Below the pieces are notes generated by a model. The model made no database searches. It was not told where the DNA came from and saw only the letters and a program-made list of their open reading frames with translations. 64,000 nucleotides of DNA, from positions 6,831,501 through 6,895,500 of the forward strand of contig JAYKKT010000074.1 in the NCBI GenBank assembly GCA_036023115.1. The letters run 5' to 3'. The DNA comes from Brasenia schreberi. Lineage: Eukaryota > Streptophyta > Magnoliopsida > Nymphaeales > Cabombaceae. Position 1 is the first letter of the stretch. Every line of letters begins with the position of its first letter. Both the position numbers and the translations under genes were made by a program. Positions 42,848 to 55,000 of this stretch are shown in pieces.

Positions 42848-45800
42848 TTGGCACTTAAGCTGGAAAGTTCGATAGTCTTCTCTCTACCAGATAAGAAAAT
42901 AGATATAAAAGTGCTATTAGTGAAACAACCAAAATAAGCTATTTTACTGCTGTAAGATGCTCTCTCTGTTGCTGAGAAACATATCTACTGCAAAAATGTA
43001 ATTCTGAACTCCGAACAAAAATACTCACCAAATCATGCCCCAACTGTACATACTAGAACATCGTTCCATGACCAAATGGGTTCTGATGGACTACTCATGA
43101 CACGGTTTTACTATCTAATGGGAGAATGAGGTTGATATTTTTAGCTCCATGTAAACTATTGCACTGAGAAACTCTGAAACCAATAAACGACTACCAACCA
43201 AAAGCAAGCCCCGTCTCACATTAAGTGGGATCATGTATGGATTCTTGATCCCCATTGAACTCAACTCTGAGTCATATTAGGGGTTAACTCCGAAAAGAGC
43301 AAGAAGTCTTCTTGTCTCCTTCCAACAATTTAGAGGCTTTCCTCTCCCTCTTTTAAAGGACTAAGCTAATAATTAAATGCATCGTCTTTCTCCTTATGTC
43401 AAAGAAATACAGCACTGAAGACGATCAGGAGTAATTATTATCAAAGCCACAAAATGAAATAAAAGGTTCAGCGTGATAACGTACATCACATTGACCATGA
43501 AACAGTCAAGTGGAAATCAAATTTTGAATCTGCATTCAAGAGTCGAGTACATTACTACATCACAAAAATTCATACGTTTGAATTTGATCCTTAATTTCAA
43601 TGGGAAAAAGATAAACCAAGTACCTTTCTTTTCTAGACAAAAAACGAAATACTGTCAGACAGAATGTCCATTATGTCGCCTAGAGTTTACAACCTTCAAA
43701 CTAATGCACAAGCAATCTTATTACGACTCCTAATTTTGCACGGACACAAAACAGAAAGGCCAGATGAACACGCATTGAATATGAATAGTCAGTAAATCAA
43801 AAACCGTGAACTGCTAGAAACTGCCAACAAACTGAAACAACAAATTACCAGGGGACTCCAAAGTTAAGAAGGATACAAACTCCCTTGCCGGAGCAACTCT
43901 TTCCTTTCAACAAAAGCTAGCCTTCCTGTCAACTCCGACGTGAAGAGAATGTATAAAACGCGTCGACGCGGGTTACTAACAACAATGAACCTCTTCGTTA
44001 TCAGTGCCGTCGTGTGATTCATGAGGCGAGCACGTTGTGTGTGTGTATGGGATGTAGGTCAACGACTCAAAATATGACAGTTGGACATATTTAGTGGCGG
44101 ATCCAGAAAATTTTGGTAGCCGCAACTATAAGCAATACAAAAGAGAGTCAATCCGTTTCTTCCGCTAAGTTAATACTCTACTCCGCTTACAGCCATTGCT
44201 CTATGCTGGCGAAATTTGGGTACCGAAGATTCCGTAGCATCAATAAATATAATAGGTTTTCTTTTGTATGACGAAGTATAATTAGTTGAATGTGGTTCCA
44301 TATGAAGAAAGATAATCATTACTAAAAAAGAAGAATGAGAGACAGTTTTCTAAAGAGAACAATGTGAGATAGTTTAAGATGGTTTGAATGTTTAATAACT
44401 ACTACCCACTGAAATTTTCGTAAGCATTAAGAAAAATTTTGAAGGAGAGGTTGGTCTTTGCTTTCTTGGAGTTAAATTCTAACATCATACAAGAGCGAGT
44501 TCAGTAACAGCTGACCCCATTTTTCATATACCTTTCTCGGCGTTTTGATGAGACCCCATTTGTCATATGAGGGATTGGGTTCATTTTCATTTTCGTCAAA
44601 AGAACATAGCCGTCCCGTTAATGTATATACTTTTTTGGGGCAGAAATTAATATAAGTATATTTTTTTTCATTTTACGGAAGGCAGCTTGATGATGCACTA
44701 TAGTCTCGTAAAACCATCCTATCATAATGTTTGTCGACTTGTACAACACAATCATCTTGAGTGGCCAACTCTCATGAAGCTTCGGTTCTTAAAACGTGGC
44801 TTCTGCTTCTTCCTTTTTTCTTTCTTTTCTCTCTCCCTCTCTCTTTTTTTTTTGTTTGGTTAGAGCGTTCTAACAGTTATCATCTGAATCAGGCCGGCTG
44901 ACTACTTAATTCATTAGAAACATATAGTTTATCCAGGCTGATAACTACTGGCTGTAGGCAGCACTGAATTGCTTTCTCCCCAGCTGATAATGGCTTGCAC
45001 CATCCATGAACACTGTTTTATTATTTCAAAATATCACAAAAAATAGACTATAGCTTCTCCCTTCTTCTCAACATCTTTCTCCCTCTTTCTTTTTCCAACA
45101 ATCTTTTTTAATATTATTGTTTATCTCAGACCTCATTCGATGTCTTTTGGACTTCTTTCTCTTTTATTCTCAACCTTATTTCGGTCTAAACATAAATCTA
45201 AAATAAAATCAATAAAAAAATAAAACTCTAAATCATTGACAAAGACAAACATTTTTTAGGAAAGAAGAAACCATCGATGAAACACACCTAAAGTGTTTTA
45301 CTTAAGGGGCAAACATATCCAGAACACATCATGTTTGACGAGCAATGCACCGTGAATGCGTATTTGTTATTATTGATAATAAAACACGCTTAAAGTGCAC
45401 AAGGCACGTCAGTGCTTGAAGGTTGACACATCTTAGGCGTATCATTGCTTCCACATTCATTTGTTTTGGGCGTGTGTTCGAGTAGTGATGCATGGGAGGC
45501 ATGTCCTTTTTTCGGGCAAAAGATGTACGCAGGGAGATGGAGAGAAAAATTTTAAAAGGTAATTTCAGGAAAATGACAAAAAGTATATGTTTAAGAAAAA
45601 AGAGTATAAATAGTAATACCCCAGAAAAAAGGAAATACCTATATATTTTTGAAAAAGATTTGGCCTTTGAAGGTATTGCAATAATATATATGAATCTTTT
45701 TCACGAGAAGTATTTTATCATTGTATGTTCTCAAGCACATTTTCACCCTTTTCCATTTCATTTACATTATGAACTCTTTTCCAAGTATTTTACATATAAT

Positions 45801-46605
45801 TGTTTCCAAGGAAAATGGCCAAGACCATTCATTTTCTTTCTCGATCTTTCGCAATTCTGCTTTATGTCACACAAGAACCTTCAAGCAATCCGAGAAATGT
45901 TCATTTTCATAAGAAAGCTGATGAAAAAGACCATGTCGAGAAAGATATTCGTCAGTTGTGGTATCTTCACTGATCTAATTCAATAGTTTGCGAAGAAAAA
46001 GAAACCCTTCGATTCTTTCGCATTCTCAGGTATGTTCCACCTAGAACAATGACAGTTTCAAATCAAGCATCGGCAAAATAGCAAGCAGCACAAAACAGAT
46101 CGTTTGTCAATACATGGCAAGTAGGATGGAACACAATTTCCAGTCTTTGAAAGACTAGGACAAAAGAGGGAATTACGAAGCAGGATAAGACCAATGGATT
46201 GACTAAACAGGTAAAAGAAAGGATTGGCTAGCTAGATCCTTTCTTTGAAAGACTAGTGGCAAGCATGAAACAACACTTAAGGCTTGAACCTGCCCATCAT
46301 AAAAAGAAAAGCGAAACCGAGAGAAAGTGTGTGGGATCTTAGAGTAAGAAGGAGATTTCATAAAGGCTGTGGCTATGCACCCACAAATTTGAGCGCACAT
46401 AAAGCTTATGAATTTGCAACACTAAGACTTTACCAATGAGAAAGCATAACTATAAACCAAGAAGACAAGGAAATGACAATGGGCAGGAAGGAAAATGGTG
46501 TTTTATTACAACAAGAATACGCTTTGTTGTCCTGATTATGTACCACTTGTTAAAGAATACCATCTTTTTGTCGCGAGGCATGAGCAGTTGAGGAGTTTTC
46601 GTTGT
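42848..46605. other. 5' flank of the PUB gene and gene-free DNA
   Basis: The part nearest 42848 is the 5' leader and promoter of the minus-strand PUB gene; a leader intron is likely but not defined. An RTE relic lies at 43195-43380. The TAGTGGCGGATCCAGAAAATTTT-like words at 44090-44115 look transposon-derived. A 164-codon plus-strand frame at 45492-45986 has an unusual composition and no recognisable domain. No gene is supported. Confidence 0.35.
43195..43380 (-). mobile_element. RTE LINE 3'-end relic (second subfamily)
   Basis: Translated on the minus strand it reads KRGRGKPLNCWKET, followed after a break by IKNPYMIPLNV, then a tail without the TTG run. This corresponds to the [13 protein letters not shown]...IHVADPV end of the other RTE copies but with a diverged tail (CCCACTTAATGTGAGACGG). 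Related relics lie at 47116-47590 and 55605-55765. Confidence 0.6.
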
Positions 46606-46743
46606 TTCTTCTGTCACTTTGAAGTTGCAGTAGAGTTTGGCTGAGAATCAGGTCCATATTCGGTAGTGGGAAATCTGTCATTTATGGAGGTTCTCCACTC
46701 ATATCTCAAACATGTAATCATCGGGCAGATCTTTCATTTTGTC
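46606..46743 (-). pseudogene. Relic U-box exon of a third USP-kinase-U-box copy
   Basis: A TATAG acceptor precedes codons reading DKMKDLPDDYMFEI and a stop (TGA, 46701-46699). The nucleotide sequence continues past the stop in alignment with the last exon of the intact gene: YERRAI-equivalent GATATGAGTGGAGAACC, then GACCTGATTCT (intact: CACCTGATTCC) and CTCTACTGCAACTTC (intact: CTGACTTCTGCAATC). It shares with the 52059-59441 gene a 7-nt tandem duplication (TTTGAGATATGAG) that shifts the U-box frame. No kinase or other exon of this copy is found nearby. Confidence 0.7.
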
Positions 46744-47115
46744 CTATAATACCACGTCAATATTTTAATTCTTATCCGAGATAATGCTGGCATAAAGAGA
46801 AAAGTAAATTTTACAGAAAAAAATAAAAATGATTGAAACTCAGCGGTGTTTTCAAATTTAATGGATGTGCATAATATGGATATAAATCTTTTTAAAATTC
46901 ATTTGTACATTGATGTATGGACCTTTTTTGAAACGCTACCATAAGATGAGGATGTTTGGGTTTAATCAAAGGAGAGGAAGGAATTTGAAAAATGTATAAA
47001 ACGGAAGGATGATTTCGAGGGCAAAAATAGAACTTGCTGATAGTTTTATAAGCATTACTATTTTGCTAAGGACTTTGTGTATCGTGATTCAGTTGATGCT
47101 ATCAAAACCAAACAT

Positions 47116-47590
47116 TAAGTAGGGTTCTCTTCATGGATTCTTAGTCGCCATTGAGCTCGAAATTGTATGATATTAGCATTTAAAAGCCTTTCAGCAATCA
47201 CAACTGGTCTTGTTCTTTGTGTGCCTACAAGCCAATTTCATGTCTCAACTATTGTTGAGCATCTCACAGCCTTAGCTTGCGAACGCTCGTCATGCACAAC
47301 CGTGTTGTTAACACGCCAACTACAATCAGAATCATGAAGACAGTATGGTTGCTGCCCTCTAACCTGAATCCTTCTGCGTAACTGAATCGACTAGAGCTGC
47401 CATGCTTCTGTCTGTTGTGAAGCCGCCACCATCTCTACTGCTACAATAGTCGTTCCTCACCCTCCAACTATAGCATTAACTGTCTACCTGTTCAAAGGAA
47501 GAGATTATCATGTTCTTTTGTTTGTTTTTAATGCTTTAGAGGCTTTCCTAACCGTCTTTTAAAGAGTCTTATTCGTGTTTTTCTTTGTGT
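47116..47590 (-). mobile_element. RTE LINE 3'-end relic (second subfamily)
   Basis: The right part (about 47539-47590, TTTAGAGGCTTTCC then GTCTTTTAAAG) aligns with 43330-43380. The left part (47116-47170, GGATTCTTAGTCGCCATTGA) aligns with 43238-43262 and with 55694-55720. About 300 bp between the two blocks is unrelated, so the relic is either interrupted by an insertion or very decayed. Confidence 0.5.
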
Positions 47591-47769
47591 TGCTATAGAT
47601 CGATCTTGGCATCTTTACATTACCTACAAACAATCGTTTGCATAAGCCACTGTTACAGCACTTATTTATTGGAGCAAACAGAGAATGCGAAAAAAAACAA
47701 CAACAAAAACCCCCAAGTCGGGCTCAGGTAGGGTCATTTAAGATTAATGATCATTCTTTCACATGGCAA

Positions 47770-48160
47770 TCTTAGATGAATAGCAAGTAGAATGGAACAC
47801 ATTTTCTGAACAGTCGTTCAAAGTCCAAAGAGAATTCTTTGAACGAGGAGGGTTTGCATGTTCAATTCATGTCAGGTATAAACAAAGCAGAGAAATGCTG
47901 ATTAGGCCCATGATTCATATAAAAGTCAATCTTTGATGAATAGCAAGTAGAATGGTAATCTTTCTGATAGGAACCTTGTGACAGTAAGAACTCCGTCTTC
48001 TGAAACACTTTAACCTTCAATCTTCCACTGGTATCTGGGTTTATGCACTGTTTCATGCTTGCCACAGGCTTGAACATAAGCAGAATTGAACATGTCAGGT
48101 GCAAACAGAGAAATGCTGATTAGGCCCATGATTCATATAAAAGTCAATCTTTGAAATCCT
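47770..48160. repeat. Interspersed short direct repeats
   Basis: AGAGAAATGCTGATTAGGCC with the following ATGATTCATATAAAAGTC occurs at about 47889-47932 and again at about 48109-48152. GATGAATAGCAAGTAGAATGG occurs at about 47773 and 47935, and a related CATGGCAAGTAGGATGG occurs near 46113. The copies are about 160-220 bp apart and suggest a local duplication. Confidence 0.75.
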
Positions 48161-48257
48161 CACTGCGATAATTCATGTCAGGTGTATGACTCTCAGGTGT
48201 TCGTTGTCATCTTTATCTATTTCATATTTTCACGCTGAGAAATATTCATATTCTATG

Positions 48258-49140
48258 TTTACAAGAGACAAAATGAGTTGGAAAAAATGCAAAGGAGATA
48301 GAGGATACAAGTTTTAAATTATGGTACTCAGGTAAAGAAAAGGCCCGAAACGGAGTTGGTATTATCATAAATAAAGATTTAAAGGAAAGTGTAGTAGACA
48401 TACAAAGATATGGTGACCGAATCATGACATTGAAATTAGTGTTAGGAGCAGAGGTTTTGAATATAGTTTGTGCTTACGCACCCCAAGTAGGACTCGAAGA
48501 TAGTATAAAGACAGTTTTTTGGGAAGAGTTAGATAAGGTGTTTCAAAAGATTCCACAAAGGGAGATGATTTGTTTAGGAGGAGATTTAAATGGACATATC
48601 GGTAAAGAGGCATTAGGATATCAAGGGATTCATGGAAACTTTGGTTATGGGGATATAAACGAGGAAGGTAGGGAGATTTTAAATTTTGCTATGTCATTTG
48701 ATCTCTTTATAGTCAATACAATCTTCAAAAAACGAGATGAACATTTAATTACTTATAAGAGTGGCTTATCACAAACACAAATTGATTACTTTATTTGTAG
48801 AAAAAAAGATAGAGCGTGTTGTAAAGATTGTAAGGTAATTTCAGAAGAAAGCTTAACCACCCAACATCGACTTTTAGTTATGGATTTACAAATAAAAAAA
48901 TGGACAAAGAAGAAAAGAGTGCATCGAGCTATTCGGACTAAATGGTGGAACCTCAAAAGCGAGAAAGAAGATATATTTAAACATAAAGTCCTTCAAGGAG
49001 ATGTTTGGAATTATGTTGGTACACCCTATGATATGTGGAACAATATGGCTATACATATTACGAAAGTGGCGAAAGATGTGTTAGGGTATCTAAGGGAGGT
49101 GTACGGGCAAAAAAAAAAGCTTGGTGGTGGAGTAAAGTAG
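48258..49140 (+). pseudogene. RTE endonuclease domain remnant
   Basis: The largest intact frame (48424-49140, 238 codons) has NIVCAYAPQVG, the catalytic-region block GGDLNGHIGKEALGYQGIHG, and a later SGLSQTQIDYF segment, the SxxxxxIDY end typical of LINE endonucleases. A stop lies upstream within the LQETK block. It ends at a stop after a frame change near the AAAAAAAA run at about 49111. Confidence 0.85.
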
Positions 49141-49544
49141 TACAAAATAAAAAAGGCAAAGAGGGCATGTTACAAATTACATTATGCTATGAAAACTAGT
49201 GAAACTTTAAAGGCTTATAAGAAAGCAAAGAAGGAAGCGAAAAAGGCCGTCGGTGAAGCAAAAGCTAAAATTTGGGAAGACTTATATAAAAAACTCAACT
49301 TAAAAGAGGGTAAAAGGGATATTTTTGGGATAGCTAGGGCTAGAGATAAGAAAACTAAAGATCTTAATTATGTTAGATGCATCAAAGACGAGGATGAAAA
49401 AATTCTAGTGGCAAACGATGATATAAGAAATAGATGAAAAAACTATTTTTATAATCTTTTTAATGAAAATAAAGATGTTAGTATTAGCTTAAGAGAGTTA
49501 GCCAAATCAGAAAAGTATATAAACCATAATTTCTACTGACGTAT

Positions 49545-50999
49545 TCAAAAGAATGAAGTCAAAGAGGCTTTTAAACATATGAAGGATGGTAAATCGGTAG
49601 GAACATATAATATTCCTATAGAAGTTTGGAAAATACTAGGAGAAATATGAATCACTTGGCTCACAAGACTATTTAATGAAATATGGAAAAACCAAAAGAT
49701 GCCCGAGGAATGGAGAGAGAGTACACTTATACCCGTATATAAGAACAAGGGAGACATTCAAAATTGTGCGAATTATCGAGGTATCAAGTTAATGAGTCAT
49801 CCTATGAAATTATGGGAAAGAATTATCGAACGTAGGTTAAGACAAGTATCAAGTACAATAGAGAACCAATTTGACTATTGAAGCGATTCACCTTTTAAGA
49901 CGTCTTATGGAACATTTTAGAGCAAAAAAGAAAGACCTTCACATGATATTTATTGATATAGAAAAAGCTTATGATGGGGTACCGAGGGAGGTTCTTTGGA
50001 GAACTTTGGAAAAAAGAGGTATCCCATTGACATATATTAACCTTATAAGAGACATGTATGATGGTGCAAAAACATGTGTGAGGACTCACGAAGGAATGAC
50101 AGACTTCTTTGAAGTTAATATTGGGTTACATAAAGGACCAACTTTAAGTCCATACTTATTTATAATGGTGATTGATGAGTTAACAAAACATATTCAAGAT
50201 GAAGTACCTTGGTGTATGTTATTTGCAGATGACATTGTATTAGTGGAGGAGTCTAAGGAAAAAGTTAATAGAAAATTGGAACTATGGAGAGAAACATTAG
50301 AAAACAAAGGCCTCCTACTTAGTAGAACAAAAACAGAATATATGGAATGTAATTTTGATCATTTGGCTACTTCAGAGGACATAGAAATTAAAATTGGCAC
50401 ACATTGCATTCCCCAAAAGGAAAGTTTTAAATACCTAGGGTCAATTTTTCAAAGTGATAGAAGAATTGATGGAGATGTTACACATAGAATTAATGCTGGT
50501 TGGTTAAAATGGAGAGGAGCATCATGTATTCTTTGTTGTAAGAAGATACCATTAAAATTAAAAGGTAAATATTATAGAGTAGCAATTATGCCTGCCATGT
50601 TTTATGGTTCTGAGTGTTGGGCAGTTAATCATCAACATGTACAAAAGATGTCTATGACAGAAATGAAGATGTTGAAATGGATGAGTGGTCATACAAGAAA
50701 AGACCGTATACATAATGAGGTTATTAGAAACAAATTAGGAGTGGCACCAATAGAGGATAAAATGAGAGAACATCGTTTAAGATGGTTTGGACATATAGAA
50801 AGAAGATCAAAAGAAGAACATGTAAGAAGGTTAGAAAAACTAAATTTGGAAAGTATTAAAAGAGGTAGAGGACGACCACAAAAGTGTTAGAAAGAAACAA
50901 TAAAGGATGATCTAGCTTATTGGGAGTTAACTGCTAACATGGCACATGATAGGGATCTGTGAAAACAAAGAATCCATGTAGCCGACCCCGTCTAGTATG
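49545..50999 (+). pseudogene. RTE reverse transcriptase and C-terminal domain remnant
   Basis: Reverse transcriptase motifs run from IKLMSHPMKLWERIIERRLR through [18 protein letters not shown] and a retained catalytic FADD at about 50222-50233 ([14 protein letters not shown]). The C-terminal domain ([33 protein letters not shown]) follows. Compared with the copy at 61027-62598, about 20 nt are missing at 49872, removing the GFIPGKST motif and shifting the frame. Further stops fall at 50888 and 50960. Confidence 0.88.
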
Positions 51000-51030
51000 G
51001 GAAAAGGCTTAGTTGTTGTTGTTGTTGTTG

Positions 51031-52058
51031 ACAAAGAGGCTTTTATGAAAGGCTTCACTTGCACACCCATAATGGGGTGTTCCCATTCCCACATAAAACA
51101 TGCTCGAGGACAGCTACTATGGTTAACATAGCGGCAAGAGCCTTTTCCTGCCATGCAACTCAGAGGTTTGAATCCTATGAGCAACAAACACTCTATGTAC
51201 AAGTGATGACCAGCACAAACCTTTGAGCTTTCCTCTTTTTTTAGTTTCAAACTCTCAACCACTTCAACTGCAGTTTCTGAGTTATAAAGAGAAAAGACAT
51301 TACATAATCAATGCAACCGATGTAGGTGTTCATCAAGTGATGCACAATCATACCAACGTGAAATTATTCTCTTAATCCATCAATCTTTGCTTCGTTTGCA
51401 CATCATAATATATCAATTTAATTCCACGCACAAAGACTTAACATAGCTCACACCAACCTCTCAACCCAAACTTGCCACTCAATTAAGTATGACTGCACGA
51501 ACTTGCCTATAATGAACGCGTAATTTCTGAATATTCTTCCAAGGACTTGAGGAAAAGAAAGAAAAGGATTTAACTGAACAGGGGAGGATTTGGATTCTCC
51601 CTCGGATCTAACCTGTTGCAAGTATAAACAAAACATGAGCCTCTCTATCATGGTGAATTAGCGGCCACAAAAGGCCAAAAAGAGGAGGAAAACAAAGAGA
51701 AGCATATGTCGTTCAAGAAATAAGCAGGCTGCCTAAAGGCTTTGGTTACACGCTCGTATTGGGCTGCATTTCAATCCACCCACCTCAATTTACAAGGCTT
51801 ACATTTTCAGAAAATGAAAGATGTAGCTAAATACCCAGAAGAAGGGAAAATGGCAGTGATGGCAAATGGCGTCAAATTGCCACTCAAAGACGCTTCAGTA
51901 TCCTGATTACAGACATGGTTAACAAACTCCAATTCCTCTGTTGCTTGGCCTGAAACCTGAAGAGTCCATTGTTTAAAATTGTATGACAAACTTCAAGGTA
52001 GATTATGGGTTCACAGTTGGAAACTGGTCATTTGTGTTACTCCGTGCATGTTCTCCAC
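51031..52058. other. 3' flank of the second USP-kinase gene
   Basis: Contains the likely 3' UTR of the minus-strand gene. Parts (about 51830-52058) align loosely with 46450-46700 beside the relic U-box exon, for example the GTATCCTGATTA and TTGTCCTGATTA words, which supports a segmental duplication of this 3' end. A GGTTTGAATCC B-box-like word at about 51165-51175 is too isolated to call a SINE. Confidence 0.4.
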
Positions 52059-55000
52059 TCATATTTCATACACAAAGACAGCAGGTGCGACTACTGGGCT
52101 TTCCACCGTCTCCTGCACATCAACCTTTTAGTTGTTGTCCAAGATGATGCTACCAAAAACGAGGAAACTAACAAGTAAAGAAACCATCAGCTGCAAGTCA
52201 ACTCAAAAGGAAGCACATCATTAAGCACACAAACAGTCAGAGACCTGCGTGCACACCAGGGCAGTGTTGTAAGGTACCCTGTGCACGACATGCATCATAT
52301 TTGCAAAGATTTTGATACGATGCAGAATGGAATAATAAAAAAGCCTTATCACACTTTATCATATGATGCAGTATGATATTGTACCTATGGTTAAGTTAAA
52401 TACGATACACAATCCAAAAACAATTTTTGATTAATTTAAATGATCTTTTAGGTTTCCGATAATGACATGTATTGATATGTATCAGTTGTATCCTACTCTC
52501 ATGCCGGCAGTTACAGGCCCATATCAAGACTTATGACACTGAACCATGGACGTGGAGTATGAAATAAAAGCAACAAACATGTGAATTCTAAAGATGTAGA
52601 TCTGATATAGAAAACAGAATCTCAACTAAAAGAAGAGTTTAACCTTAATCTCTGGGGAAAGGAAACGATTTGCAGGCTCATGCTTGAGTATGGAGCTCTT
52701 CTCATTATCAGCAACCTCCTTTAATCTCACCAACACAGGAAGAACATCATCTATTAGGTTTGGCCTGTCCTTGTGTCTGACTTCAGCACATTGCAATCCC
52801 AAGTGTGCCATATCCCGTGTTTCTTTGATAGGCCACTTGCCTGCATTGTCATCTAAAATTTCTTCAAAACGCCCTTCCTCCATTGCCCTCTCCACAAAGT
52901 CTGCTAGCCCAATGGGTGGTTGTCTAGTCAATAATTGCAAAATTACGATACCAAAAGCATATAAATCTGATTTTGGTGATACCAAACCAGTTCTTTGATA
53001 TTCTGGGTCCACATAACCATAAGTACCCACTGGAGAAGACTTCTTGTAAGCAGTCATCTTGGTGAAGCGATCCATAGGAATGAGGGTAGAGAGACCCACA
53101 TCTCCAACCTTGCTCACAAGATTGTGGTCAAGCAAGATGTTTGCTGGCTTTATATCACGATGAACAACTGGTTGTGGCTTAGAACTATGAAGAAAAAGCA
53201 GAGCAGAAGCCACCTCCCAAGCTATCCGGAAACGATCAAACCAAGAAATTGGAGCTGTGCCATTTTTCATGTGCAGCCTATCATCAAGGCTACCATTTTC
53301 CATGTACTCGTACACTAAACACCCATGATCAGGACAAGCACCAAGAAATAGCAGTAGATGTGGATGGCGAATTCTGCTCAGTATCTCAAGCTGAAATCAA
53401 GACAATTATATTTCACGGAAACAACTAATTTTAATATCTGAAGTTTTTATAGAATGGTACATGACAAACACAAAACAATCATGGAATAATGTTTTCTCAA
53501 TAAATGAAAATTAGGAAAGTGATAAATTGATGTAGTTTGCAGCCGCAACATCAAATAGCCATGTATGATAATAATCATAGCTATTGACAGTAGCTTGCCA
53601 TTCAGATATACCACTGCTTCAGCAATATTTGCTATGATAGTTTTGAGTTGACGTAACATGCTTGGCTACATCAGGAAGAGGAACTTAAGCAAATCCAATT
53701 TGGTTACTTAACAGTGTACCAAATCCAAATTGATCAGATATTGGTCACAGCCAGAGTCATATTTGAGACAGCAAAACCAAATACAAAATTTACATAATCA
53801 GATTAAAATCTCCAGAGGACATATCCAAACATCTGACTCAAAACCAGATTTCATTATTAATCATTTACAAGTTTTGAACATCAAATTCAGTTAATTGGAT
53901 TTGGGTTCACATAAAAGTTACTTCAGTACATTGATATCGCTAAATGGGAGGAAACTGAGCCAGATGAGATGCCAAACAAGTTCATCTCTTTGACATGAAA
54001 CCAAACAGTTGGTAATGGAGGAGAAGAAATCAAAGCATCATGTTTGCATATCAAGCATATACCAAGTGAAGTTATAAGCTGTTCATTTCTCGGAATACTG
54101 AACCGCTTAATCATACCTCCCGTTGGAATTGTATGTCCTTCTGAACTTCTAATGCTTTCAAGACTTTCACAGCAACTGTAATATGCCGCAACATGCACTT
54201 ATAAACAACTCCATAGCCCCCCTTTCCAATCCTAAATGAATCAGCAAAGGATGAAGTTCCAGAAACGATTTCTTCCCAGTCAAATTTCTCAAATTGCTGA
54301 TCCAAGAGTGCATCTGCACTTTCTATCTTATGTTTATCTTTTGCTTCATGTGCAGCTAAGGCCGCAGTAACTTTCTTCTCAACGAGTTCTCTTTCCAAGC
54401 GTTCCCTTGCAAATGCAGCTTCCTTTCCAGCCACTTCATGTTTTTCTTTTTCAGATTTTGTCGGTTCCCTAGCCTTCTCCTCTTTTGTGCCCATGAGGTT
54501 GGGTCCATCTTCTTCCACTTTGAGGGTGTTCAGCTCGACTACCTGAGGAATCAATAGTTTCCACTTGTCCAAATCAAGATTATATATTTTAATTGTGCAA
54601 AATTAAGCCGATTCTACAGATAAAGAAACTCATACGAATTGGTGTTGCAGATATCCTTTACGTGCATGTTTCTAGCTATTCTTCACATGGCCCAAAAATT
54701 TCTTCCCCTTCTTTTTTGTGTTCTTACTTGTGGGCATGCTTTATGTATAAAGCCAGAAGAATGTAAAATTTGTAGAAGCCAGGAGTATGCATCCAATAAA
54801 TAATCTTGACATACATAGGAAAATGCATCCTAAGACACTGTGATCACCTTTTGAGAAGTCTCCATCTTGAACATATCTTGGACATGCCGCAGTTCTCTCC
54901 TTAGTTTTTCTAGCTCGTCATTCATCTGCAACATCAACTCATCAGTTACCTGCAATGAGAAATAGCAAAACCTGTTAATTTTGAGAAATCGTAATTAGAT

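Larger units (their letters stand above)
46744..48257. other. Gene-free stretch with repeats
   Basis: Holds an RTE relic (47116-47590) and short direct repeats (47770-48160). I looked upstream of the relic U-box exon for the matching kinase exon and did not find it. Confidence 0.4.
48258..51030 (+). mobile_element. RTE-clade LINE, 5'-truncated and inactivated
   Basis: A 2.8-kb element in order: apurinic endonuclease, reverse transcriptase, RTE C-terminal domain, then a TTG-repeat tail (51012-51030) instead of poly-A, which marks the RTE clade. The body begins at about 48258 with LQET, a stop, then VGK (family LQETKWVGK), so the first part of the endonuclease (the GTWN-type start) is missing. 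Multiple stops and shifts interrupt it. No target duplication was found. It lies between the two USP-kinase genes and separates the second gene from the relic U-box exon. Confidence 0.92.

Noticed and set aside
45492..45986. 164-codon plus-strand open frame
   Set aside because: Phe/Lys/Ile-rich translation from AT-rich DNA, no domain or repeat similarity, no splice or promoter context; most likely chance.
52260..52520. Possible transposon insertion in intron 8 of the second USP-kinase gene
   Set aside because: The GATACGATGC/ACGATACAC-type words look repeat-derived and the intron is longer than in the paralogue (531 against 244 bp), but no termini or target duplication could be found.
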